Assembly: GCF_042453785.1 (NCBI RefSeq)
Contig: NC_091668.1
Coordinates: 3,178,501 to 3,242,500, forward strand
Direction of reading: 5' to 3'
From: Malus domestica
Taxonomy: Eukaryota > Streptophyta > Magnoliopsida > Rosales > Rosaceae
Length of the DNA stretch: 64,000 nucleotides
The notes under the pieces were generated by a model. The model searched no databases. It saw only the letters and a list, made by a program, of their open reading frames with translations, and had not been told where the DNA came from. Shown piece after piece: positions 12,601 through 23,617 of the stretch. A program made the translations under genes and the position numbers. Within the stretch, counting starts at the first letter, position 1; every line of letters starts with the position of its first letter.

Positions 12601-13480
12601 CTTCAGATTTCTCTGATTCTTAACCCTGTCCGTTACAATTTTTGTTATCACCTTTTCTTTTTGGGGTTTCTCAGTTATGGGACATCAACATGGATTCTGG
12701 CCCAGTTGCCACTTTCCAGGTTCATGAACATCTAAGACCAAAGGTAATATGTTCCTTCAAAAAGTTTGTTTGATCACATGTGATCTTAAAAGAAGACGAG
12801 ACCAATTAAGTAATACCATACAATGCAACTTATTAAGTTCTTTACCTTTCTCAGCTCTGTGATTTATACGAAAATGATTCTATCTTCGATAAGTTTGAGT
12901 GCTGTCTAAGTGGAGATGGACACCGAGTGGCAACAGGTTCTTACAGGTTAGACTTACACCATACACATCCTTTGTTGCTTTTACACTTACACCCTGACCT
13001 AAGCAGTGTGGGGCTCAACGTATGAAGAAACACATTTCTGTGATTCCAGCAATCTGTTTCGAGTGTTTGGTTGTTCTGAAGGGAGCACAGAAGCAACAAC
13101 ATTGGAGGCCAGCAAAAACCCCCTGAGGTATCTTTTTTAAATTCTATATATGCTCGTCAGGCATGCTATTGTTGGGGCATAGTATCATTTTGGTCCAAGA
13201 AAAACTCTTGTTTATTTTCTTTTGTTCTCTTGGTCGACTGTGCTTATAATTTTTCTCATGAACTTCCAGGAGACAAGTTCAATCTTCGGGCAACCTTCGT
13301 CGTGTTATCAGGCGAGGTATGTTCTTCCATCATAACATAAAAGGTGCGGATAACTCTGGAGCTGATGCAAACGGAAATCCTTTTGACTTCACAACAAAGT
13401 TGCTACATCTTGCATGGCACCCTTCTGAGGATTTAATCGCCTGTGCTGCTTCAAGCAGCCTATACATGTATTATGCGTAA
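7051..13480 (+). CDS. PP2A regulatory subunit B (B55/PR55), copy B, exon 5 disrupted
   Basis: This is the substrate-targeting WD40 subunit of the heterotrimeric phosphatase PP2A. Exons: 7051-7171, 8012-8115, 8248-8346, 8470-8589, remnant of exon 5 about 10355-10505, 10660-10751, 11129-11247, 11602-11725, 11886-12009, 12675-12743, 12855-12946, 13050-13127 and 13270-13480. Conserved blocks include [100 protein letters not shown] and the C-terminus YMYYA. The start is the ATG before NGGGEGLAA. Oddities: a Harbinger-like element replaced the 5' part and acceptor of exon 5; exon 3 ends HKIE where the family has HEPE; exon 13 has a 21-base in-frame deletion; intron 13 is cut to 27 bases and reads in frame into exon 14. 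Skipping exon 5 keeps the frame (450 residues against about 500 usual). Whether it is functional is open. Confidence 0.85.
8822..9550 (-). pseudogene. Myb/SANT-like DNA-binding protein of the transposon (broken)
   Basis: The start is the ATG giving [20 protein letters not shown]. The first exon has the plant transposon-type Myb/SANT-like core, including [20 protein letters not shown] and [15 protein letters not shown] one-base deletion relative to the related copies then shifts the frame near 9328. The intron is about 9143-9220 on the minus strand, and exon 2 encodes [20 protein letters not shown] and an acidic, then Lys-rich tail. Such genes are often annotated in Rosaceae as L10-interacting MYB domain-like proteins. 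The C-terminus seen at the copy C locus is deleted here. Confidence 0.7.
8822..10354 (-). mobile_element. Harbinger-like element, left end deleted, in PP2A B55 copy B
   Basis: The insertion runs from the middle of intron 4 into exon 5. It carries a minus-strand Myb/SANT-like gene, a (TA)n tract at 9569-9608, a (TG)n tract near 9693 and, at its right end, a TIR-like stretch ending CCCCGAACTGGGGC. This is followed by TAA, a 3-bp target of the kind used by PIF/Harbinger elements. The left terminus is missing: compared with copy C, 8825 joins bases that are about 250 apart there. No transposase is present. Assignment to PIF/Harbinger rests on the Myb-like ORF, which accompanies the transposase in that superfamily, and on the possible TAA target. 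Confidence 0.6.
12130..12500 (+). repeat. Intronic minisatellite, intron 9 of copy B (about 4 units)
   Basis: Four imperfect units contain GTGGATTGGTGACATG or GTGACACGG variants followed by GCCCTCTATGGGTGC. One unit is interrupted by a copy of the downstream TCAGCTAAAATATTCC segment. The position is the same as in copies A and C. Confidence 0.8.
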
Positions 13481-14175
13481 AAGTAGTACGGAAAGTTGCT
13501 TGTCTTGGCCGGCAAAGCTCTTCTGATTTCTATTGACAAAACGTTGCTTGCCTTCTTCTCCGGCTAGTGATGTTAAGATTTGTCGGCTTAATTCGTCTGG
13601 TTATCGGGTGTTTATTGTTTTAGGTAAATGTTTTTGGTGTAGGCAAACTGATCATCTCTATATTGTACGAGGTTCGGTCATAATATCGAAGCATATGGAC
13701 TAGTTTTGGTGAATTAGGTGCTTCCTTCATTTAGTTTGTGCTGACATTAGTATATAGCCCTTGGGGGCTAGGAATTTGTAACAAACTTTTCTCTTGTTCC
13801 TAAACCACTATTTTATCAAGTATATGGTGAACTTTCCTCTTTTTGTTCATGTCTTCCAAACCCTTGTGAATTGGTTTGGAAAATTGGGTTTGGTGGCGCT
13901 TTTACAAACCCACCAACCAAAAATAGTCGTCTCGAAATGCCCTCTTTGATGAAAATACCCTCGTTACCGATGCAATAGTGGTAGATTATTGACTCAATCT
14001 TAAGGTATTTTCGTCATAGAGGACAAGTAGAGATTGCATTCTACAAGGGGGGCTAATTTTGGTTGGTGTATTTGGAAAAGGCTTGTAAGCCCAATTTCTC
14101 ATTATTTTTTATCTACTGTGCATAATTTTCACAAAATTACTGTGGTGAAGTCTTTCCTATGTGGTATGGTAATTT
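13481..14175 (+). other. 3' flank of PP2A B55 copy B
   Basis: No gene is seen. The sequence matches the flanks of copies A and C, but about 0.5 kb present in both is deleted after 13575. It keeps GGTGTATTTGGAAAAGGCTT at about 14070, which corresponds to the empty target site of the MITE found downstream of copy C. Confidence 0.65.
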
Positions 14176-14177
14176 TT

Positions 14178-14335
14178 GTTGTATCACGTGAGTAGCTCAC
14201 TGTGAGAATTCGTCTCGTGCTACTTGTATTACATGAGTAGCACGATTTGTGAGAGATTTGTTTCGTGTAATAGATTCTACTTATTGTATTACGTGAGTAG
14301 CACGATCTGTGAGAGATTTGTATCATTGAGCATGC
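14178..14335 (+). repeat. Short tandem array, about 3 units
   Basis: Three imperfect units of 50-60 bases contain ACGTGAGTAGCACGATCTGT or close variants followed by GAGAGATTTGT. The same array lies downstream of copy C at about 41022-41160, so it predates the duplication. No coding potential is seen. Confidence 0.65.
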
Positions 14336-14384
14336 TTGCTTAAAGAAAAATTCAAGGGCCAATTACATTTAGACACGAGTTGTT

Positions 14385-15515
14385 TATGCCCACGTGTGGA
14401 GAAAAACTTGTGTGGGGTTTGACTTACTACTGGACTTTGCATAGTGGCACTACAATCCACTAAAAAATCGCCACGTGACAAGTCTTAAATATATATTTTT
14501 TTTTCCCATTCTTTTATATTTAGGATTCTCATAATTATATTTCTCACTAATTAATATACATCAATCTAATGGATATATTTTTTTTGTTTTCTTTCTTTTT
14601 AAAAAAAAATGGGATAACTGGTGGCAGGCCATGGTTATCCACTCCAAATATTCCCTCCAATTTATGTTGCAGGACTCTTTCACTTTCTTCTCTCTCCCAC
14701 TTCTTTGTCTCTCCGACTATTTTCTCTCGCTGTTTTTCATAAAAAATTTTGTACCCTAAACAAAATCACTTTCTCCAACTTTTGTCATGGGAAGCAATCA
14801 AGAATCTTTAAGTTTTTTCGTTATTGATACAATACTTGATTTGATCAAGTGAACTTGACATGAATAACCTTTACATATAGGCGTATTAGGGTTAGCCTAA
14901 TTTTTTATTTGTTTTCGTTAACATGTTTATCTAATATTAGGGCTCAAATGTTAATCAATGTTATGGTTAATATGTTGATACGAATTACCCACATATTTAT
15001 ACAATAATTTTTTCCGTTCTTTACTATGAGTATTTTATTAATGTGGTAGTCTTTTTTTATTTTATTTTATTTTCACTTGGTAGGTTGCTGCTAAGACAAT
15101 GGAGTTTTAAGAAGATGTAAAAATTAAAATGGTGGTGAATCCTGACGCTGAAGCCTTTCAAGTACGCAATGCTTATGCTATGAGGAAAGGGTTCAGTCTT
15201 CGTAAAGAGCATATTCGAAGAGATAAAACAAATACTATTACACAATGATATTGTTTGGGAAGTTAAAGATGGCAGGCATGCAGAGGGAGGGAGGGGGGGG
15301 GGATGAACAAAATATAAGCCATTAAATTGATGCATATTAATTAGTGAAAAAAAATAATTACGTGAATTTTAAATATAAAAGAATGGGAAAAAAAAATTAT
15401 ATTTAAGACTTGCCACGTGGTAATTTTTTAGTGGATTGTAGTGTCACTCAGCAAAATCCAGTAACATGCCAAACCCCACACAAAATTTTCTCCCACGAGT
15501 GACCGGGTTGAAATG
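14385..15515. mobile_element. MULE-type element with long terminal inverted repeats
   Basis: Bases about 14390-14600 are an inverted copy of about 15290-15505. Both arms carry GTGTGGGGTTTG, CACTACAATCCACTAAAAAA, the CACGTG block and the TCTTAAATATA block, at clearly less than full identity. The 0.7-kb interior holds a fragment resembling the FAR1-type DNA-binding domain found in MULE transposases. Exact ends and the expected 9-bp duplication could not be fixed. No full transposase is present, so it is non-autonomous. Confidence 0.6.
15130..15246 (+). pseudogene. FAR1-type DNA-binding domain fragment
   Basis: In frame from 15130 the translation is VVNPDAEAFQVRNAYAMRKG followed by FSLRKEHIRRDKTNTITQ and a stop. 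The pattern of an acidic or Phe-rich start, A-Y-A, G-F-S-(L/V)-R-K and I-R-R is the N-terminal core of the FAR1 DNA-binding domain, shared by FAR1/FHY3 regulators and MULE transposases. There is no transposase or SWIM domain. It lies inside a long-TIR element, so an origin from a MULE transposase gene is likelier than from a host FAR1 gene. Confidence 0.6.
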
Positions 15516-15784
15516 TGCGTTTACATTTGTGCTTCATTAGATTATTATTAATTTTTTAATTGTCATGATAAGTCACGATGAGCTTGGACAAATGATCTTA
15601 TTTAGTAATTTTTAAAAATGATTTAGAAGTACGATATATGGGAATATAATCATTAATTATTTGCATATAAAGCCGATTATGATACTCAATTCAATAGTTT
15701 TAATGAAATTGTGAAATAACTTATATAGAACGAGTTTATTCTTACGTAACATTCTAATTTAATAATGCAGTCATTTAGAATTAC

Positions 15785-15945
15785 AGTCTAGTGGTATTTT
15801 TATTTATTAGTAAGTGAGAGGTGAGAGATGAGAGATTTTAGGTTTGAATCTTGTCAAATACGAATTTGAACCACATTATTGCTTGTCTTTGTGAGATTTA
15901 ACCCACTCGCTCACCCCTAGAGTACATAATATTGTTTATTCAAAA
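15785..15945 (+). mobile_element. tRNA-derived SINE (diverged)
   Basis: CAGTCTAGTGGTA at about 15786 matches a Pol III A box and GGTTTGAATCTTG at about 15841 matches a degenerate B box. They are followed by a body with CGAATTTGAACCACATTATT. An inverted, related copy lies at 25995-26115. Target duplications are not obvious. Confidence 0.55.
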
Positions 15946-15962
15946 GAAAAAGGAATAATGCA

Positions 15963-16893
15963 ATGACGTGTAGAGATAAAATTACACGCAACAGTATATC
16001 ATTAGATCGAGATGTTAAAATGTGGCATAGTTCGTTGTTCACATTGTAAACACGGAAATTTCTGAAACAAACGAGACAAGAACACGTGTACAAAATAATA
16101 TTTTGTATTAATGATTTTGGGGTTACAATCTCTCTCAAATTTGATCATCTGATTCGATCTCCGTAAGATGTTGATTTGTGGATGTGTGATTGATCCAAGG
16201 GCCATCGAGGCTTGATCTTGGATGAATGTTTGAAAGTTTCTTCAAGGGCCATTGGGGTTTGATCTTGAAGGTCGAGGGAACGGATCTTCAAGGAGCTTTT
16301 GGGCTTGATCTTGAAGAACAGTTGTGCGGGTTTCTTCAAGGGCTTTTGGGCTTGATCTTGTGAAAAATGGGTTAGAGGATTTGTTAATGTTGTTGATCCA
16401 AAGGGCCGTTGGGGCTTGATCTTAGGATGAATGGATGATGAACGATGAACACTTTATTCAAGGGCCGTCGGGACTTGATCTTGAATTGGTGAAAGTTCTT
16501 CAAGGGCCATCGGGGCTTGATCTTGATGGAGGATTTGATGAAGAATGAAGAGAGCTTTTTTGATCCTTCGGGATTTGCTTGGGCGCTTTAGAGTTTCAAA
16601 GCTTCAAGGTTTTGGTGTTATGTGAATTGGTTATGAATTGGTGTCCTAAAATGAATGAAATGGCCTTGTATTTATACAAATTTTCAAGGCCTAATTTTGA
16701 ATATAATATTCAGATGAAATAAATCATTTCTGCCAGGTGTTGACACGTGTCCTTATTTGATGACTTTTTCGATTTATTTTGATTTTTTGTTTAGTCACAC
16801 GCTACGTGTAAAATTTATGTGACATGTGAGCGTTGAAATTGTAATTACTGGTCAACATTTATTTCACCAAAATTTCGATTTCTACACACATAT
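15963..16893 (-). mobile_element. Probable solo or truncated LTR
   Basis: Read on the minus strand it begins TGTAGAAATCGAAATTTTGG and ends near CTACACGTCA. It has a TATA box (TATAAATA on the minus strand, 16669-16676) but no long reading frame. It contains about seven imperfect copies of GGGCCATCGGGGCTTGATCT spaced 40-60 bases apart (16198-16530). Its right edge coincides with the point where the Copia reverse transcriptase is cut off. No clean target duplication was found, so it may have recombined with that element. Confidence 0.45.
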
Positions 16894-17093
16894 CCCTGAC
16901 TAGTCAAATACTCACTCAGACAGTTATACCACATTCTTCTGGATTGTTTCAAACCGTAGTGAATGCCTTAGCCAAATTGAGAGCTTGTTCTGGGGTTTGG
17001 AAATATTTGAATCAGTCAATGTAAGTCATTTGGGAACTTTCATATAGATTACTATATCAAGATCCCCATAAAGATACGCGGTTACTACATCCA

Positions 17094-17642
17094 TTAGCTG
17101 CATATCCATTTTTTGGAAACTACCAAACTGATAAGGTAACGAAAAGTAATCACATCTATAATGGGTGAATAAGTTCCGTCATAGTCAATCCCGGGGTGTT
17201 GTGAGAAGCCTTGTGCAACAAGACGAGCTTTGTAATGCACAATTTCGCTTTTCTCATTACGTTTTCGAATGAAAACCCACTTGTAGTCAACGGGCTTCAT
17301 ATGTGGAGGAGTAGGAGGTACATGCCCAAACACCTTACGTTTCGTAAGCGAATCGAGTTTAACTTGGATTGCTTGTTTCCAGTTTGACAAATCAGTTCTA
17401 CGTTGACATTCATCAATGGAACGCGGTTCAATATCATCGCTCAACATGATCTCAGTAGTTACTACAAATGTTAATGCATCGTCGACAATCATCTCATTTC
17501 TACGCCACACATCATCTAAGCTAGCATAATAGACTGAAATCTCACGATTCTCAGGAGGATGATTTGTTTCTTCAAGGTCGCTTCCATAATCTAGAATTTC
17601 CTCATGAGTTGGGTAGAATGAGTAAGCGATAGTTGGATTCAC
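17094..17642 (-). pseudogene. Copia reverse transcriptase, N-terminal fragment
   Basis: This open segment contains WKQAIQVKLDSLTKRKVF, the diagnostic Copia block VDYKWVFIRKRNEKSEIVHY followed by KARLVAQGFSQHPGIDYDGT and YSPIIDVITFRYLIS. In the family these precede the catalytic YVDD region, which is absent here. Downstream on the minus strand, short segments such as VVTAYLYGDLDIVIYMKVP are visible between stops before homology ends near 16900. The upstream part (PEDREISVYYASL-like) is the linker between integrase and RT. Confidence 0.85.
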
Positions 17643-18008
17643 GATAGGCTCTTCAGAACCTTATACCGTGGATTTCCTCTTCCGGATGTGTGAATCCTTT
17701 GAACCAAGGAGTCTGCCATACTTTTGTGTAGGGGCAGATGATTGGCTAGCAACTAATGTACGTGGATCACCAAGATTGGCATCCCGGGCCTCAAGGAAGG
17801 AAGTTCATCGTACATTTGGTACATCCATCTTTGCAGGCGTATTCGCAGCTGGAATATGTGATCTTGTCATGCGCGCTAGATAGGTGAAAGCATATGGCAT
17901 GCTTTGAGCTATGCTCCGAAGATTTAATATGCAATGCACTTCAGTTTCAAACTGAGTAGTACGAGGATCTAAATGAGACAAAGTGGGGATCGTTCACGAT
18001 AATTCGCA

Positions 18009-18761
18009 TCATTCTTTAGGAATGTTGACGTTCTTATCTCCTTCTAATGACAAGAAAACTGTCTCATAGAAGTGACAATCCGTAAAACAAGCAGTAAACA
18101 AATCACCTTTCAAAGGTTCTAAGTAACGAATAATCGAAGGAGAATAATATCCAACATAGATTCCCATCATTTGTTGAGGCCCCATTTTTGTACGTAAAGG
18201 TGGCGAGATCGACATATATATCGCACAACTAAAAACGCGCAGATGCGATATATCAGGTTTGTATCTGGTAACCAACTGAAGGGCACTAAATGGTTGTGTT
18301 ACAACAGGCCTCAGGCGGACCAACATTGCTGTGTGCAATCTTGCATGGCCCCAAGCAATGATCGGGAGCTGGGTACGTATGACCAACAATAGAGCAATCA
18401 TTTATAAGTGCTTAATGAAAGCCTCTGCCAGGTCGTTCTGGGTGTAAACATGGGGTACAAGATGTTCAACATCAACCCTAACCTACATGTAATAGTCATC
18501 AAAAGTTTTAAATGTGAAATTTTCAGCATTATCCAATCGAATAGATTTGATCGGATAATCAGGGTGGTAAGCCCCGAGCTTGATAACCTGAGCCAACAGT
18601 TTGGAGAATGCAGCATTCCTTGTGGACAACAAGCACACGTGTGACCAACATGTGGAAGCGTCAACTAAAACCATAAAGTATCTAAATGGTCCGCATGGAG
18701 GGTGAATCGTTCCACAAATGTCCCCTGAATTCGTTGTAGAAAAATGGGAGGATTCGAACAA
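18009..18761 (-). pseudogene. Copia integrase core, frameshifted
   Basis: Frames on the minus strand together give the rve integrase region. PFRYFMVLVDASTCWSHVCL carries the first catalytic Asp, and IKSIRLDNAENFTFKTFDDY carries the second (family: RSDNGGEF). A later segment holds LHTAMLVRLRP, YKPDISHLRVFSCAIYM and MMGIYVGYYSPSIIRYLEP, the usual region after the integrase core. At least two frameshifts separate these parts, so no functional protein is possible. Confidence 0.75.
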
Positions 18762-18769
18762 ATCTTGTC

Positions 18770-19363
18770 CTAAGAAGGCTTAGTAATAAGTTTTCCCATA
18801 GAACATGTTTGACATGCGATTCCTTTGATTGAACCTAAGCTTCGGGTTAGTGGATGCCCGTGTGATGATTTGGGGATACGGCGCATCATTATTTGTCCAG
18901 GATATCCCAAATAATCATGCCAAAGTGTAATTTCGTGCGCGGTCCCAATAGTAGGGCCTGCCATATAGTGGAATTCTATGGGACGTATGGTCGTAGTATA
19001 CAGACCACTCGGGATACGCTCCATCTTCTCTAGAATACGCTTCTGGCCATATTCGTAGGAAGTTATGCATAGAAATTCAACTCTGTTTTCTATGTGGGTT
19101 TCAACGAGGTAATTGTTATCTCTAATGTCCTTGAAATTTAACGTTATTCCGGAATGTGGAGAATAGAGTGCCTCAACAATAGTCAAGATTGTACCATTGG
19201 ACAAGATTATATGTGCCTTACCGTATCTTTCAATCATGTTGGATGAGCCTGAGAGGGTTGTCAGAGGTGCATTCTTAGGTATGAAAGTGAAATAGATGCG
19301 TTCACGCAAAACTGTGCGTGTGGTTGCACTATCTGCCAGACAACTAATTTCCCCACTAGTCAT
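18770..19363 (-). pseudogene. Copia protease and GAG-pre-integrase
   Basis: The N-terminal segment CLADSATTRTVLRE corresponds to the retroviral-type aspartic protease, with DSA at the active site where DSGA or DTGA is usual. The C-terminal part LWHDYLGYPGQIMMRRI with CQTCSMGKL is the GAG-pre-integrase zinc-binding domain, keeping the H and CxxC positions. It is open over 197 codons but isolated from gag and integrase by frame breaks. Confidence 0.75.
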
Positions 19364-19609
19364 ACCTAGAATGAAAAATTAATTTGAATTGATCACATGC
19401 ATAAAAGTTCTAAAAAAACAAATATGAATTCAAAATAATTTTATTTATTCAAGGATGGTAATTCAAAAACAAATCACCAACAAATAATCCAAACATAAAG
19501 GAAAATTGTTCAAAAATCAACCAACAAACAAATTAGGGGGTTCGGCCACTAGGTGGAATTCGGTCCCAATGTCTTATTTCAACTAAAAAATAAATTTATG
19601 TCTAAGATT

Positions 19610-20549
19610 CTAATCTTCCATAGGGGTGGTATCCTCTTGAAAGTTAGAAACCTCCATCTTTGTAGTCTCCAGTTCGTCCACTTGCTTGAAGTTTGATTCA
19701 AACTTCTTACAACGAGAATGATATTCATCTATAACATTCTTGGGAGCGAGGCAAACACGGGACCAATGGTCCTTTGAACCACAGTGATAACACATATTCG
19801 CATCCATGGTTTCAGGTGCTTTGCCCTTATTCTTGAAGTTCGGGGCCTTGGGAGTGAAGTTTGAGCACTTCACTTTGTTTCTTCCCTTAGATGGGCCTTG
19901 ACTCTGTTGACCTTGGTGGGATAACTTCTGGCCGCCCTTACCAAGCCTCTTTTGGAATTTTGGGCATTGGTTTGTGCTTCAGGCACATCAGTCGCCCTAG
20001 GTCTAGCTTGATGATTCTTCATCAACAACTGATTCTGCTTTTCAGCGAGAAGTAAAACAGAAATTAAATCCGAGAACTTAGTGAATTTCTGACCTCTATA
20101 TTGTTGCTGCAGGACAACATTAGAAGTAGAGAAGGTCGAATAGGTCTTCTCCAGGGGATCCTCTTCGGTCAAAGTTTCATTGCAAAACTTGAGAAGTGAT
20201 TGGATTCGACAAACTTCAGAATTATATTCATTCACGGACTTAAAGTCTTGGAAGCGCAAATGCTGCCAATATTGTCTTACTTCAGGCAAAAATATGTCAT
20301 TTTGGTGATCAAAGCGATCAGCCAAAGCGACCTATAGTGCATGTGGATCCTCCTCAGCAAGATATATCTTCAAATGAAGATCATAGCAGAGGCTTTTTCA
20401 ACTTCGCCAATTGGGTTGTTCGTATTTTCTTCAATAGCAGAACACAAGTTTTTGGCTGTGAGGTGGAGCTTCACATCTTGGACCCACTTGAGGTAGTTCC
20501 TTCCAGAGACATCCAAAGCAGTGAAGTCAAGTTTGTTTAAATTTGACAT
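19610..20549 (-). pseudogene. Copia gag polyprotein, frameshifted
   Basis: The probable start is the ATG at 20549 (minus), reading MSNLNKLDFTALDVSGRNYL, typical of this Copia gag type. It reaches a stop near KASAMIFI. After an internal deletion the frame resumes with ALADRFDHQNDIFLPEVRQY and FQDFKSVNEYNSEVCRI (the UBN2-type gag domain). A second frameshift near 19870 leads to the zinc knuckle CYHCGSKDHWSRVC, a perfect CX2CX4HX4C motif. It is nucleocapsid-like but not functional in this state. Confidence 0.8.
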
Positions 20550-20788
20550 GTTCTTAGCACAAAATAGATGGACAAGATGTGGTTAGTGTAATGGAGAAAA
20601 AAAAAATCAATCCATTCACATAGGAGTAGAACATACATGTTCTAATAGACATGTATTGCTTTATTTTTGGATGAAAAACTTCGGAGTTTCATGGGTGATG
20701 TTTTTAAATGAAAACTTTAGGTTTTCAAACAAGGCATGTTTATAAGAAACTTCAGGTTTCAAATAATTATGAACTTCAGGTTTATATA

Positions 20789-23612
20789 TGACACTCCCCG
20801 ATCCGGAATGTCCACTAGGACCCTGAATCGAGCTGTGCTGGCCGCCACCTGGAAGGTGACGAAGCCATAAAGTGGTGATAAGGAAAAATGCGAATAATTT
20901 TAAACCTAAAGGTGCCTAATAACAGAGTGCACTGTGCGTGGGTATGAACCCAAATCACATGTGATGTCAGAGCATAGTCAAGTACAGCAATATAGGTAGA
21001 AACCGTACCCACAAAAGTAGCCACCTTAACAGGGACATGCCACGAATCCTCGTCGATAAAGAACTTTGCTACTAGAACCTGGAGGGGCGCAAAACAGAAA
21101 ACGTGAGTGGGCAAAAATAAAGCTTTTCAAAACATCTCATTTATTCAACATTTATAACCCCTCTCTGAAAAACCTGTATACTTTCTCAGAAAATAATATA
21201 TAATCGTATATAAACATATATATATCATCAAAAGCTCAAATCACAATCCTTCAACGCTTTTCAGAAAGAATATGTCATGCCATGCCATATGCCAAAATAT
21301 AATATGAATGCATCAATATAAATCAGGTGAAATAACAAATCAACCGGAGACCCTATAGTGGTCCTGTACGGCTGATTCTATAACTCAATATCCCATCCAG
21401 CCGGAGTCACCAACTGTGACCTGTACGGCCCTGCTGGAGTCACCAACTGTGACATGTACGGCACTACACTGCACATAAGTCGGAACTACGTATAGTAGTC
21501 TGTACGACTAAGATGGTGAAATAATACGCTCTAGTGCTTCTCTCATCAATCATCTGCGCGCATAATCTAAGGTCACCCACCAGTCGGAACCTCTCTAATG
21601 GTCTGTACGACTGGCATGTCGGAACCACCTCTAGTGGTCTGTACGACATCCACCTACTTGGATCCAAGGCGAGCGTGCGGTGTGGTGAATAATATAAGCA
21701 CTATCACCTAGGGTGCAGGTTATGAGCTTTCAATGCCATTCACATAAATAAATCGTCTGAATAATATAAAACTCACCTGTGCGTCCACAGCACCATTTCA
21801 CATATATGCATCATATACCAAATCATATAATTCATATAATTTCTATGTATGGCATTTCAAAACTCATTTCATAACGCATTTCATTTAACTCGATTTCTGG
21901 GAAAATCAATAGTATATAGATATATATAGAAAACAAATGCCCACTCACCTGGGGTCCGCGCTACGACCTCCTAACATCAAAACCAAGGCGTCCCGAACGC
22001 TCGGCTCCTAAAACAGTTATCAAACCACGTCTCAGAACTCTTATCCATATAATATGAAATTCACATAACACATAGCCACAAGGGCATTCAAGAATAATGC
22101 GAGACCCTTTGATCAAAGGTCAACCGTCGACTAAGTTCGACGGTAGGGTCGTAACCCCACATAACTCAATCTGAAAGATCCACAACTTAGATTTCCGATC
22201 CGTCACTCCCCAACATACACATTAAGCTTCTAGAACAATATACTAAAATTTCGTTACGATCCGACGGTTGGATATCCGCCAATTTCCAAGACTAAGTGGC
22301 GGTTAACCTTTTATTTTATGAACTTACAAATCCAATTCGGGAAGATCCATCCATCGAATTCCCGATCCGTAAGTTCCCAAATTCTTCAAATATTATGTAC
22401 TACTACATATCAAAGTTTAATGAAGATCCGACGGTTGGATCTTCGATTCACCTTTTTGGCCTAACCATGAATCGTATCGAATTTAAGTCCAAATGATCAA
22501 CCAACGACAAACCATTATCAAAACTGAATTCAGGATATCAAACATAGCCTAAAAATAACATTGACGGTCCACTGGCCATGCGCCGCCGCACGCACCGCCG
22601 TGGGTGGCGGTCGGTCGCCCCGGCTCGCCGGAAAATTCAACTATTTCCAAAAATTACCAAAATTTACAGAAATGAAGATATCAATGAGTAGAGAAACTTT
22701 CATACATGTGGCCAAGGCCAATTCGGTCGGCAAGGTCTCTAATTTCAACAAAACCCGTCGGAAACCCTAGGTTTTGGGTGTGCTCAATCCGTCCTCAAAT
22801 CAACTTCGCCATCCCAACCATTGCTTGGGCTTTGTTCTAGGCCTCAAGAGGATGCCATGGGTGGTGGCAATTGAAAGAAATTGCTTCGGGATTGGGTGAT
22901 TCGAAGCTAAGACCGCCGCACCTTTCCTCGCGGGTTCCTCCATTTTCAAGACCAAATCTCTCCAAATTTGAGATGGAATGGATAGAGGGAAGGTCGTGGA
23001 GAAGTTCCTAAGTAATTTCTTGCAGCAATTCGACACGGAAAATGGGTGAAAATCGTTGAAATTGCACACGAGTGCCGACCGGGTTGAACACGGGTTGCGG
23101 GTTCCCTCAACCCGTTTCTCCTCCGTTCCTCCGCTTCCCTGTTCCGATTGATCAATCTCTCTCTCTCTCTCCTCCCAATTCGGCCAGCTCCCTCCTTTCT
23201 CTCCCGTAGCTACTGCATCTCTCCCTCTGGTTGGGCAGCTTGCCCAACCTCTTCTTCTTCCTCTTCTTTTTCCTTCTTTCCTTTCCATCCGCACCATCCA
23301 TTTCTTCTTCTTTAAATCTAGGCCATCCAAATAGCAAACCAGATTTTATAAAGGAAGAATCCATATTTTCTGAAATTAATAAATTGATCAAATTTCAAAC
23401 TTTAATAACTTATTCGCTATAGCTCCAAATCACGAACCGCTTACGCCCACGCGTCCGTAGTGACGAGTACTACAAGAATATGCCAAAAAATCAAGTCTTA
23501 CGTGTCATGACAAGCGATTAACACAAATCAAGACATATGCCTCAAAGGGCCTTTTCGAAATTCCACGTAATACAATTATAAAAATCATAATTTTTTGGGA
23601 CGGGCTGTCACA
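20789..23612 (-). mobile_element. Solo LTR (2,824 bases) with 5-bp target duplication
   Basis: Read on the minus strand it starts TGTGACAGCCCGTCCC and ends GGATCGGGGAGTGTCA, so it has TG...CA ends. It is flanked by ATATA on both sides (20784-20788 and 23613-23617), the 5-bp duplication expected of LTR retrotransposons. No internal copy of either end was found, so a full element with two LTRs is unlikely. The best reading is a large LTR, probably of a Gypsy-type or non-autonomous element, left after LTR-LTR recombination. It holds a minisatellite and a C/T-rich stretch but no gene. Confidence 0.82.
21340..21665. repeat. Minisatellite within the solo LTR
   Basis: Imperfect short units alternate two related forms: CCGGAGTCACCAACTGTGAC with CTGTACGGC, and TCGGAACCACCTCTAGTGGT with CTGTACGAC. 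At least six are recognisable. The constant part is CTGTACGRC after a GTGRYC block. Confidence 0.7.
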
Positions 23613-23617
23613 ATATA

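Noticed and set aside
22800-23391. Arg/Glu/Lys-rich minus-strand open frames of up to 176 codons
   Set aside because: They lie inside the solo LTR in a C/T-rich tract; no domain and no intact start context.
20789-23612. DNA transposon with TGACA inverted ends
   Set aside because: The 5-bp duplication and TG...CA ends fit an LTR better, and the ends are not a convincing TIR beyond a few bases.
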